From Lentisphaerota bacterium (GTDB taxonomy: Bacteria; Verrucomicrobiota; Lentisphaeria; Victivallales; Victivallaceae), in NCBI GenBank assembly GCA_015061815.1, contig SUVW01000022.1, positions 1 through 42,317 on the forward strand: 42,317 nt of DNA, given 5' to 3'. The notes beneath the pieces are model-generated. The model worked only from the letters and a program-made list of their open reading frames with translations. It was not told the origin of the DNA and searched no databases. Numbering within the stretch: position 1 is the first letter of the stretch; every line of letters begins with the position of its first letter. Below are positions 24,873 to 33,099 of this stretch, one piece after another. The translations under genes and the position numbers were made by a program.

Positions 24873-25690
24873 TATCCGCGAATGGTGAAGATGCAGAAAA
24901 AATTATGAAAAATTTTTCAACCTTTATAAATGGAGCAACATTCTGGGCTATAGGTTTTGCTTCTGTCAAATCGGATGTTCTGATTGCGGATACCGGTATA
25001 AATCCCGGTCATGAATTCGCTGATACATTTTGCACCCGGATTGTTGGCCCGGAAAAGTTGAAAACGGCAGCTGCTGAAAGTTTTTATCGTTACTTGAAAC
25101 AACATAATGCGCTGTGCGGAAATCGTTTGCACCCCGCCGCACTGATCCCTGCCGCGTGTGCATTTATTCTGGAACATAAGATAAACACCCTGCTGAATGC
25201 CACGATGATCGATGATTCGGTAAACAAGATGGACAATTCACACCAGATCACGCTTATGACCTCTGGCGGAGTGCGAAAGTTGTCTGCCGGATGTGTGATA
25301 GATACGTTGATTCCTGCCGGAAACATCCGTTACAAGGAGTTTAATGCCATCCTGCATGGTGTGTCCCATGAAACGATTCCGGAAAAGTGGTTGAATGCGG
25401 ATGAAAAGGACAGAATGACCCCATTTATATCACCGGGACGATTCCGGTCTGAAGCAGTACTTCATTTTCCTTGTCCGGCGGATATGGATTACATTGAGGC
25501 CAGATTTGAATTGGAAAAGTTCTGGAGAGCGCGTCCGGCTGAAATCGCAGAGTGGAAAATTGCGTTGATGGCCCGGGAATTTTTTGAAATAACCGGGAAA
25601 ACTCCAAATCCCGGGCATGAGTATTTCAGCAAAAACTTCGGTGATCCGCTTTCGGCCCTGGATGCTGGAGCAATGGAGGCAATGAGATGA
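24869..25690 (+). CDS. Uncharacterised protein resembling a degenerate FAD oxidoreductase
   Basis: This 273-residue product begins at a GTG overlapping the previous stop (GTGA), with AGGAG 7 nt upstream; its stop overlaps the next ATG. The order of segments resembles the FAD-binding oxidoreductase encoded next door. ATFWAIGFASVKSDVLIADTG sits where the Rossmann betaalphabeta unit would be, but without the GxGxxG glycines. HPAALIPAACAFILEHKINTLLNATMIDD, then VRKLSAGCVIDTLIPAG, matches the later LERHLIRSGVKVIYQAVVTG and ATVTIDATADG region. I infer a divergent paralogue that probably does not bind FAD in the usual way and may be a partner subunit. This similarity is by eye; an unrelated fold is possible. 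Confidence 0.5.
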   Translation: MISANGEDAEKIMKNFSTFINGATFWAIGFASVKSDVLIADTGINPGHEFADTFCTRIVGPEKLKTAAAESFYRYLKQHNALCGNRLHPAALIPAACAFILEHKINTLLNATMIDDSVNKMDNSHQITLMTSGGVRKLSAGCVIDTLIPAGNIRYKEFNAILHGVSHETIPEKWLNADEKDRMTPFISPGRFRSEAVLHFPCPADMDYIEARFELEKFWRARPAEIAEWKIALMAREFFEITGKTPNPGHEYFSKNFGDPLSALDAGAMEAMR

Positions 25691-27408
25691 AAAAGTATGA
25701 TGTCATTGTTGCCGGTGGTGGAACTGCCGGAGTGTTTGCAGCATTGAGTGCCGCCCGCGAGGGAATGAAAGTTCTGCTTCTGGAAAAAAATACTGCTTGC
25801 GGCGGTATCGGCGGTGATGGCGCAGTAGCTCCTTATTATGACCGGAATGATCTTGCTCTTTCAATTGATTTGGATATGGAAACTGCAGCCAGACAGCAAG
25901 ATGCCGGATTCCTTCTGCCATTGAAAAATAATTGTATTTCAACCGAATTGATGAAAGGAACTTTGGAAAGACATTTGATCCGTTCAGGAGTAAAAGTGAT
26001 CTATCAGGCAGTAGTGACCGGAGTTGAGAAAAAAGGGAAGCTGATAACCGGGGTGTCATGGCACGACCGTGAAGGCAAGCATTCCGCATCTGCAACAGTA
26101 ACGATCGATGCTACTGCTGACGGAATACTGCTTTTGCTTGCCGGAGCAAATTTTCTGCCGGGGCGGCAGATGGATAATGCCAGACAGCCTTATTCAAGGA
26201 TTTTTACTTATCTTGCAGATGGAAAACTTTGGAACTATGGCGGTGATGCAGGATATATTGATCCGGATGATCCGGAAAAATTTACCGGTGAATGTTTGCG
26301 CAGTGCCGCCGGACAGATACCGGAAGCATTTATGGAAAAGGAAAAACGCTTTGGTTATTCTCCGTTAGCAGGAGTCCGTGAAGGACGTCATTTGGCTGGG
26401 GTGCAAACGATCCGTTTCAAAGAGGTGATCCGGGGAATACAGTACTCTTCGCCGGTGGCTTGGGAATATGCCAATTTCGATTCTCACAGCATAGATATGG
26501 CATTGGAAGATGACGAGGTTTTTCTCTTTTCAGTTGTCGCTATGCAATGGGGAACCAGAATGAATATTGCAATCCCGCTTGGAGCGTTGATCCCGGCCGG
26601 TTTGGATGGGATCATTGCCGCCGGACGCATGATTTCTGCGGATCATGCAGCATCACAAGCTGTCCGGATGAAAGGATGCATGAAACATATCGGAGCAGTG
26701 GCAGGTGTATTGGCAGCAGTCGCGGCCAAGCATGATGTGCCGGTTTCAGCAGTTTCTCCGGATGAGATAACCGGAGTTTTGCCGGCCGGTTCTGCGGATG
26801 AAATGTTGCGGTATAATGAAGAATTGTGGATGAAAGAGCCTGATGAGATACGAGAATATCTTCGTCGGAAAAATCCGGGAAGTGCCATCTGGTCTGTTTA
26901 CCTGCTTGGGAAAAAAGAGTATCTTTATGATTTGCTGAATGAATCGGACTTCGCCCGGAATCACGCGGCTTTTGCTTTGGCATTGATGCATGATGACAAG
27001 GCTTTGCCGGTTCTGCGTGAATTGGCTGGCCGGAGAGATGAAACCTTTTCCGAAACATTGAGAAATGAGCCTGTGCGTGAATCGCACGGAGTAATAGCAA
27101 CATATCTGCTCGGTTATCTTGATGATATGGAAAGTTTCTCTCTTCTGAAAGAGATTTTTACCGAAAAAAGAGATTTCTTTTTTACCGCAGCCGCGTGGCG
27201 GTCGATCATTCGCATGGCAAATAAAAACGCTTGTTTGCGGGAATCTGCCGGAAGATTTATGCGGAAATTTCTTGCCGGAGATGATGTTGTACCAGGGTTT
27301 ACCTGCTATTGCGGTGAATTGTACGATGCATCCGGAAAAATAAAAGCTCTTACCGGCAAATGGCTGAAAAGTATATCCGGCAGTGACAGAAAAATATTTG
27401 ATCAATAA
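25687..27408 (+). CDS. FAD-dependent oxidoreductase with C-terminal HEAT-like repeats
   Basis: This 573-residue flavoprotein begins MKKYDVIVAGGGTAGVFAALSAAREGMKVLLLEK. The GGGTAG dinucleotide-binding loop is at 10-15, with the adenosine-ribose-binding Glu after the second strand, then ACGGIGGDGAVAP. The later GVREGRHLAGVQTI and GLDGIIAAGRMISADHAASQAVRMKGCMKHIGAVAGVLAAVAAK blocks are typical of the FAD_oxidored family of glycan and glycoside loci. Residues about 400-540 (FALALMHDDKALPVLRELAGRR, VIATYLLGYLDDMESFSLLKEIF) look like HEAT-type helical repeats. It probably oxidises a sugar or other alcohol; the substrate is unknown. It overlaps the upstream gene by 4 nt. Confidence 0.88.
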   Translation: MKKYDVIVAGGGTAGVFAALSAAREGMKVLLLEKNTACGGIGGDGAVAPYYDRNDLALSIDLDMETAARQQDAGFLLPLKNNCISTELMKGTLERHLIRSGVKVIYQAVVTGVEKKGKLITGVSWHDREGKHSASATVTIDATADGILLLLAGANFLPGRQMDNARQPYSRIFTYLADGKLWNYGGDAGYIDPDDPEKFTGECLRSAAGQIPEAFMEKEKRFGYSPLAGVREGRHLAGVQTIRFKEVIRGIQYSSPVAWEYANFDSHSIDMALEDDEVFLFSVVAMQWGTRMNIAIPLGALIPAGLDGIIAAGRMISADHAASQAVRMKGCMKHIGAVAGVLAAVAAKHDVPVSAVSPDEITGVLPAGSADEMLRYNEELWMKEPDEIREYLRRKNPGSAIWSVYLLGKKEYLYDLLNESDFARNHAAFALALMHDDKALPVLRELAGRRDETFSETLRNEPVRESHGVIATYLLGYLDDMESFSLLKEIFTEKRDFFFTAAAWRSIIRMANKNACLRESAGRFMRKFLAGDDVVPGFTCYCGELYDASGKIKALTGKWLKSISGSDRKIFDQ

Positions 27409-27424
27409 AACAGGTGGGATAAAA

Positions 27425-29260
27425 ATGGGAACACGTACTCCGTCTTTTAAGTATGAAAATAACAATATCGTTGTTGAAAATCGTTACGGCAGATTAACTC
27501 TGGCATTGCCGCCGCAGCCAAGCTTTTTTTTCTGTAAAAGCACCAAACGGCTTTTCGGTTTTGTTGCCGGTGGAGATTGTACTGTCAGCGGTAAAATCGA
27601 TAATATCAGCGAAACCGGAAAATGGATGGTGGAAACTCTTGAAAATGACGATATCCTGTTGAAGCGGGAAGAAATATCAACGATATGGCAGAAAAAAACA
27701 TTTATTCTGCGGGTGACAAAAAATGCTTTTTGCTGGTATCATCAACTTGACGGCGAGGGAGAGTTGGAAGATGTCCGCTTTTTCCGCAGTTGTTTTCAAG
27801 GTAGAGAATATGGCTTTGCCGGAAATTTTGATGAAGTTTATTCAGCAGCTCCCAATTTCCGGGAACAGCAGTATTTTCATCCCTGCGCCAGAGTGGTTAT
27901 TTCCAACGGCAATGACAGCAGTGCCAATACCGGTTTGCATGCACTGGCTTCGGTGCCGCATGTAATGGGACTGCATGACCGGCGGGACAAGACTCAACTG
28001 GGAGTTGCGGTTTTTGCCTCCCCAGGGGAATATCTGTGGGATGAGATGGTATGGAATCCGGAAGTGTTGATGTCTCCTTCGGATTATGACGGTGATCTTG
28101 CCCGGGCCGGAGGATTTGCGATCCGGTATTATGGGAAAAAACATATTTGCGGTACTTGGACTTCGCCATGTCTGATCTTTACTTTTCCGGGAAAAGTTGA
28201 TGATACTCTGGCAACCGCATTGAAGTATGCTTACTCGTGTAAATTTCTTCCCCGTCCGGGAAAACACAAGCGGGAATCATGGTGGTCAGAACCGATTTAC
28301 TGTATGTGGGATGATCAGACGGCTCTGGCATTCAAATCAGAAATTGATTATCACCAGCTCCCGGATGCCTGTCCCGGTGATTTTGCAACCGAATATTGGG
28401 CCGAACGATGGCTGGGAAAGCTTGCAGAAAATAATATCACGCCGGGGATAATTATTCTGGATGATAAGTGGCAGAAAAGCAAATTGTCCGCCGATCCTGA
28501 TTTGCAGAAATGGTCTGACTTGCGGGGGTGGATCGAACGTTGTCATCAGCGTGGAATAAAGGTTTTTCTTTGGGGAATGGCATGGCACAATGAAGATATC
28601 CCGCTGGATGAAGCAATCACCTGTGATGGAAAAGTCGTGGCCGGAGATGTAACCAATCCAAAATATGAAAAGAGGCTCCGGGAAAAAGTATACCGCTACT
28701 TTTCTGCTGATCCGGGGTGTTTGAATGCCGATGGTGTAAAAATTGACGGACTTATGGCACTGCCGGTCGGCAGAAACTTGAAAAATTACGGTAATATCTG
28801 GGGGCTGGAGTTGCAGAAACGCTTTTTGCAGATAGTATATTCTGAAGCTAAAAAAGCCAAAGCCGATGTCTGTATATCAACTTTTGCAGCGAACCCTTAT
28901 CTGGATGAATTTACTGACATGTTGCGGCTGGCAGATATGTTCACCTACCGTTTGACGACGGAAGATTCCATGCATTGGCGGCATTCGGTATATAAAGCAA
29001 CCAATCCTCATGTTCTTATTGATACCGACAGTCAAATGAATTACAATCTCGATCCGGATTATCTTCATGCTCTTGAAGCAGGTGCGCAAATAGGGATACC
29101 AACTGTTTATAATGCAGAATATCTGCGTCGGAACCGTTATTTTTTTGCTGCTGATTACCGGAAACTTACAGAGAAGGAATATAAAAAAATAGCAGAAATA
29201 TTTGCCGGATATCGAAAAAAATCCAATAAATTCAAAAATAAAAAGGAGAAAACAAAATGA
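27425..29260 (+). CDS. GH36/GH31-like glycosidase (TIM barrel)
   Basis: This 611-residue protein has an N-terminal beta-sandwich (about 1-280). A barrel follows with ITPGIIILDDKWQ (D346-D347), WIERCHQRGIKVFLWGMAWHNEDIP, DVTNPKYEKRLREKVYRYF and ADGVKIDGL, where D441 after the KxD pattern is the likely nucleophile. This order is that of GH36 alpha-galactosidases and related clan GH-D/GH31 retaining enzymes. The lysine-rich tail KKSNKFKNKKEK is unusual. No signal peptide is present. The start at 27425 follows AGGTGGG; an earlier ATG at 27383 would lie inside the FAD gene. Its stop overlaps the next start by 4 nt. Alpha-glycoside cleavage is inferred from the family. Confidence 0.72.
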   Translation: MGTRTPSFKYENNNIVVENRYGRLTLALPPQPSFFFCKSTKRLFGFVAGGDCTVSGKIDNISETGKWMVETLENDDILLKREEISTIWQKKTFILRVTKNAFCWYHQLDGEGELEDVRFFRSCFQGREYGFAGNFDEVYSAAPNFREQQYFHPCARVVISNGNDSSANTGLHALASVPHVMGLHDRRDKTQLGVAVFASPGEYLWDEMVWNPEVLMSPSDYDGDLARAGGFAIRYYGKKHICGTWTSPCLIFTFPGKVDDTLATALKYAYSCKFLPRPGKHKRESWWSEPIYCMWDDQTALAFKSEIDYHQLPDACPGDFATEYWAERWLGKLAENNITPGIIILDDKWQKSKLSADPDLQKWSDLRGWIERCHQRGIKVFLWGMAWHNEDIPLDEAITCDGKVVAGDVTNPKYEKRLREKVYRYFSADPGCLNADGVKIDGLMALPVGRNLKNYGNIWGLELQKRFLQIVYSEAKKAKADVCISTFAANPYLDEFTDMLRLADMFTYRLTTEDSMHWRHSVYKATNPHVLIDTDSQMNYNLDPDYLHALEAGAQIGIPTVYNAEYLRRNRYFFAADYRKLTEKEYKKIAEIFAGYRKKSNKFKNKKEKTK

Positions 29261-30474
29261 ATACTTTAGCAATTAACGGGGGTGTCCCTGTATTCCGAGA
29301 ACCACAAACTTTTGCCCCCTGGCCACCGGTTTATCCGGAAACAGGGGATAAATTGCGGGAAATTTACATGAGCGCGAACTGGAGTTTTTACGGTCCGGCA
29401 GAAGCTCAATTCTGTCAGGAATTTGCCGCGTATCACACCTCGGAATACGGCGTTTTTATGGCTAATGGCACTACAACACTGGAGTGTGCGCTTGCCGCTC
29501 TCGGTGTCGGTGCCGGAGATGAGGTGATCGTTCCCAGCTGGACGTGGATGGCGACCGGTATGGCTCCGGTTTATCTGGGGGCTACTCCGGTTTTTGCCGA
29601 TGGTGAAAAAGATACTTTCTGCCTTGATCCGGCTGCATTTGAGGCGGCCATAACCCCCAGAACAAAGGCGGTGATACCGGTCCACCTTTTCGGTTCGATG
29701 GCTGACATGGATAAAATTTGTGCGATCGCTGACAAACATGGTATTGCTGTGATAGAGGATTGTGCTCATGCTCATGGCGGCAAATGGCGCGGAAAAGGCG
29801 TGGGCAGTTTAGGCAAAGTCGGCAGCTTCAGTTTTCAGCAGTCCAAAATTATGACTTCAGGAGAGGGTGGTCTTTGCACTACCGATGATCCGGAACTTTT
29901 TGAAACGATCAGCCGATTAAAGCACATCGGTTATGCTCCCGGGAAAAAGCGTGGCGAAGTGGCCGGCGGACCTCCGCAAACAGGTTTACTCTGTCATAAC
30001 TACCGGGCTACGGAATTTCAGGCACAAATCCTTTTGGATCAGCTGCATCATCTGGAATCAGATACCGTGTCGCGGGCGGAAAATGCAGAATATCTCCGTA
30101 AAAGGCTCGAAGCCATTCCGGGTATTAAAACTCAATCCCCTGGAAGATGTGCCACTATGCAGAGTTACTATGTTTTCGGCATAACCGTCGATCCGCAAAT
30201 ATTAAAGCCGGGTATCAGCAAAGCTGATGTTATTGCCGCTGTAAATGCGGAAGGGGCAACTGAAGTTTTCGGCGGATGGGGAGCTGTGACTTATAAACAG
30301 AATCTCTGGAACGTTTCTCCGGAAAAATACCGGGTAGCCAGTGCGGATGTGGTCGCGGATATTATTGCCAACCGGATAATTCTGCTGGGCATCCAATGGC
30401 TGATGAGTGATCGTGCGGTGTTGGATAAGTTGGTCGAAGCTTTTGACAAGGTTATGAAAGAGTATTCAAGATGA
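29257..30474 (+). CDS. DegT/DnrJ/EryC1/StrS family PLP aminotransferase
   Basis: This 405-residue fold-type I aminotransferase shows EYGVFMANGTTTLECALAALGVGAGDEVIVPSWTWMA, the IEDCAHAHGGKWRGKGVGSLG block with the PLP-binding Asp, and SFSFQQSKIMTSGEGG, where K197 should form the internal aldimine. Members aminate keto-sugars or keto-cyclitols (for example scyllo-inosose), generally with glutamate or glutamine as donor. With the Gfo/Idh/MocA dehydrogenase two genes downstream it makes a classical oxidation/transamination pair. In this catabolic setting it may run toward a keto product. The direction and substrate are inferred. Confidence 0.92.
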   Translation: MNTLAINGGVPVFREPQTFAPWPPVYPETGDKLREIYMSANWSFYGPAEAQFCQEFAAYHTSEYGVFMANGTTTLECALAALGVGAGDEVIVPSWTWMATGMAPVYLGATPVFADGEKDTFCLDPAAFEAAITPRTKAVIPVHLFGSMADMDKICAIADKHGIAVIEDCAHAHGGKWRGKGVGSLGKVGSFSFQQSKIMTSGEGGLCTTDDPELFETISRLKHIGYAPGKKRGEVAGGPPQTGLLCHNYRATEFQAQILLDQLHHLESDTVSRAENAEYLRKRLEAIPGIKTQSPGRCATMQSYYVFGITVDPQILKPGISKADVIAAVNAEGATEVFGGWGAVTYKQNLWNVSPEKYRVASADVVADIIANRIILLGIQWLMSDRAVLDKLVEAFDKVMKEYSR

Positions 30475-31814
30475 TTACGGTCGGCGCAGCAGAAAATATT
30501 ATTGAAGTACCTCTCTTTTCAGAACTTGGCGGCTACGGGCCATTTCTCGGCCGCCGCAATATCGGAATACGTGACCCGCTTTTTTGCCGGGTTTTAACGG
30601 TCAACGACGGGCAGAGGCGCAATGTTATAATTGTTACGGATACGATTGCCAGTGATGAAGTAAATTGCCGGATTTTGCGGATGGAATTAGCCAGCGAATT
30701 TGCTCTTTATCCTGAATCGATAATGTTTGTCGCCACTCATACTCATTCTGCACCGTGCATAGCCTCTTGTGATGTCGGCTATGGTGAGCCGGATGTGGAG
30801 TTCCTGAATAATTGGCGGCAAACAATACGACGCACGCTTGCAGATGCGATCGCCGGTGAAGAGGTCGTGCGCGCTTTTGCCGGTAAAGCACCTGTCCGCA
30901 ATATCATCGGGCAGCGGAGGACATCCGGATCAGATAAGACGACGGATACGGATATCCGCTTTGTTAAATTTATCCGTCCGGATGGTTCGGTAAAAGCGTT
31001 GCTGCATAATCATGCCATGCATGGTGTCGTTTTCGGAGAAACCCGGTTGGTTTCTGCTGATTGGATGGGGAATGCCAATACATTGATCAAAGAACGTAAA
31101 TTGGCGGAAATCCCGATTTTTCTTTATGGTACAGCCGGAGATATCAATGTTATTTGGCAGGATGAAAACGGCAAAGACATTCCGATAGAAGTGTGGGCCA
31201 CCGCATCGGAAAAATCAATGGAACAGAATTTGCAGAGGATCGGCAAAAGTTATGTTGATGATCTGGCTTGCGGATTGGAAAACGGACAGGAAATTTCACT
31301 TGCACCGGTAAAAGCGGTTTTGCGGACTTTTGAATTTCCGACAGAAGCTGTTGATGCGGTGGTTTACCGGGAAATTGCGGAGAAGCTATTAAAAAAATTG
31401 CCCAGTCCTTTTGAAACACTGTTGCGTTATACCCACGACCGGATGGTGGAAATGGCGGTTCTTGCCGAAAAGGGAAAAGATTTTCGTGTTCTCCGGGATT
31501 TGCAAGTTTTAAAAATGGGCGATTTAGCGATCAGTGCCGTTCCTGGAGAACCATTTCTTGCTTTGGGCAATGCACTTTGCGCCGGCGCAAAATCGTTATT
31601 CCCAATGGCGGTCAGTGTCGCCAATGGAGATGCCGGTTATTATCCGACAGCAGAAATGTTTGAAGAGTACCCGGATATTTTCTGCTGTGATGATTTCGGA
31701 GCATTCGGATTTTATGAAGTCTGGTTCGGCGCCGGATTGCACCGGCCTAAATTCAAACCAGGCATTGTGAATTTTATTGTCGAAAAACTTTTGGAAATGG
31801 AAAATACATTATGA
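30471..31814 (+). CDS. Neutral/alkaline ceramidase-like metalloprotein
   Basis: This 447-residue protein resembles the N-terminal domain of neutral ceramidases. The opening VGAAENIIEVPLFSELGGYG, ATHTHSAP with zinc-ligand-like H90 and H92, HNHAMHGVVFGETRLVSADWMG, FLYGTAGDINVIW and SVANGDAGYYPTAEMFEE line up in family order. In true ceramidases the GD motif is followed by the nucleophilic serine region; here it reads GDIN, as in many bacterial homologues of unknown activity. No signal peptide is present, unlike secreted ceramidases. In this operon a hydrolase or amidase acting on a sugar derivative is more plausible than sphingolipid cleavage. It overlaps both neighbours by 4 nt. Confidence 0.75.
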   Translation: MITVGAAENIIEVPLFSELGGYGPFLGRRNIGIRDPLFCRVLTVNDGQRRNVIIVTDTIASDEVNCRILRMELASEFALYPESIMFVATHTHSAPCIASCDVGYGEPDVEFLNNWRQTIRRTLADAIAGEEVVRAFAGKAPVRNIIGQRRTSGSDKTTDTDIRFVKFIRPDGSVKALLHNHAMHGVVFGETRLVSADWMGNANTLIKERKLAEIPIFLYGTAGDINVIWQDENGKDIPIEVWATASEKSMEQNLQRIGKSYVDDLACGLENGQEISLAPVKAVLRTFEFPTEAVDAVVYREIAEKLLKKLPSPFETLLRYTHDRMVEMAVLAEKGKDFRVLRDLQVLKMGDLAISAVPGEPFLALGNALCAGAKSLFPMAVSVANGDAGYYPTAEMFEEYPDIFCCDDFGAFGFYEVWFGAGLHRPKFKPGIVNFIVEKLLEMENTL

Positions 31815-32932
31815 GTAAAAAATACCTTAATGTCGGAGTGATTGGATGCGGCATGATTTCCGATTGGTATTTCCGGGCAGCAAAACGTTTCAAGCAGATA
31901 CGTATTGTCGGCTGTGCCGATTTGAAGCATGTTCTGGCCGAAAAACAGGGCGCGGAATATCAAATTCCCGTCAGAACTCCGGAGGAAATTTACAATGATC
32001 CGCAGGTGGATGTTATATTGAATCTGACTCCGCCGAAAGCTCATTGCGCGGTTTTGAAACGCGCTCTTGAAGCGGGGAAACACGCTTATACGGAAAAACC
32101 TTTGGGAGTTGATCTTGATGAGGCCCGGGAAGTCTTGGAATTGGCACGTGAAAAAAATCTTTATTTAGGATGTGCTCCGGATACATTTTTGGGCGGTGGG
32201 CATCAAACCATGCGCAAGCTGCTGGATGATAACTGGATCGGAAAACCTCTGGCCGGGACTGTCGTTTGCCTGGGACGCGGGCCGGAAAAATGGGAGCATG
32301 CTCCGGCATTTTATACCAAAGGAGCAGGACCCATGCTGGATATCGGTCCTTATTTCATCTCCCAGTTGATAAATTTACTTGGGCCGGCAAAATATGTTAC
32401 AGCAGCGGTCACCCGGGGGGCGGACCGGCGGGCCGGGGGCGATGATACAGTTCCGAGAATTTATCCGGTAACTGTTCCCACTCATCAAAGCGGGATCATT
32501 GAATTTGCCAGCGGAGTGCAGATCACAATGATCAACAGTTATGAAGTGTTTGCCCCAAGTCGTCATCCGTTTATAGAGTTATATGGTTCACGCGGGGCAT
32601 TGGCCATGTTTCATCCGAACTATTTCGGCGGCAAAGTCGAAGTGTTTCAGGATGGTTATGAGGATTGGAAAGAGGTTCCTCCGGCATTTATTTATAACAG
32701 TGATGCCCGCAGTATCGGATTGGCGGATATGATCGAATCTATTCTCACCGGAAAACCGGCGCGGGCATCCGGGGATTTGGCATATCATGCTCTGGAGATC
32801 ATGCTTGGTTTTGAAAAATCAGCCGAATCCGGATGCCGGATCGAATTGAAATCGACCTGCAGCCGTCCTGAAGCCATGCTGCCGGTGATGGATGATGGCT
32901 GCATCAATACGATTTCGCTTTTGGACGAATAA
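31811..32932 (+). CDS. Gfo/Idh/MocA family NAD(P)-dependent oxidoreductase
   Basis: This 373-residue dehydrogenase has the Rossmann motif VGVIGCGMISDWYFRA (GxGxxx at 12-17) and the catalytic EKPLGVD signature with K96. The C-terminal alpha/beta domain carries GGGHQTMRKLLDDNWIGKP and MLDIGPYFISQLINLLG. Family members oxidise hydroxyls of sugars and inositols. As the last gene of the operon, and with the aminotransferase two genes upstream, it likely provides or consumes the keto intermediate. Its start overlaps the previous stop by 4 nt. Confidence 0.93.
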   Translation: MSKKYLNVGVIGCGMISDWYFRAAKRFKQIRIVGCADLKHVLAEKQGAEYQIPVRTPEEIYNDPQVDVILNLTPPKAHCAVLKRALEAGKHAYTEKPLGVDLDEAREVLELAREKNLYLGCAPDTFLGGGHQTMRKLLDDNWIGKPLAGTVVCLGRGPEKWEHAPAFYTKGAGPMLDIGPYFISQLINLLGPAKYVTAAVTRGADRRAGGDDTVPRIYPVTVPTHQSGIIEFASGVQITMINSYEVFAPSRHPFIELYGSRGALAMFHPNYFGGKVEVFQDGYEDWKEVPPAFIYNSDARSIGLADMIESILTGKPARASGDLAYHALEIMLGFEKSAESGCRIELKSTCSRPEAMLPVMDDGCINTISLLDE

Positions 32933-32950
32933 GCAAATTGTATTTATGGA

Positions 32951-33003
32951 TTTCTGCTGCCGGACAAGCAATTGTGGAGAAAATCCGCTATCGGCAGCAG
33001 AAA
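32951..33003 (+). other. Long-stem hairpin at the end of the catabolic operon
   Basis: TTTCTGCTGCCG pairs with CGGCAGCAGAAA (12 bp) across 29 nt that contain an inner ACAA/TTGT stem. It lies 18 nt after the last stop codon. A run of A, not T, follows on the plus strand, so it is not a canonical intrinsic terminator; 3' end protection or a Rho-linked end is possible. Confidence 0.55.
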
Positions 33004-33007
33004 AAAC

Positions 33008-33036
33008 TTGTAAACTTGGTCTACTGGGTGTAAAGT
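33008..33036 (+). promoter_or_regulatory. Candidate promoter of the second AraC gene
   Basis: TTGTAA (33008-33013) and TAAAGT (33031-33036) are 17 bp apart, about 65 nt before the start codon. Confidence 0.4.
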
Positions 33037-33099
33037 AAGAATCGTACAGAATTTTCTGCAATACGTTCGGATTCAATTTTGCACTGATGGGGGCTTATA

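Noticed and set aside
26746-27465. Minus-strand open frame of 239 codons opposite the flavoenzyme gene
   Set aside because: No ribosome site or domain; it is explained by the coding strand of the FAD oxidoreductase.
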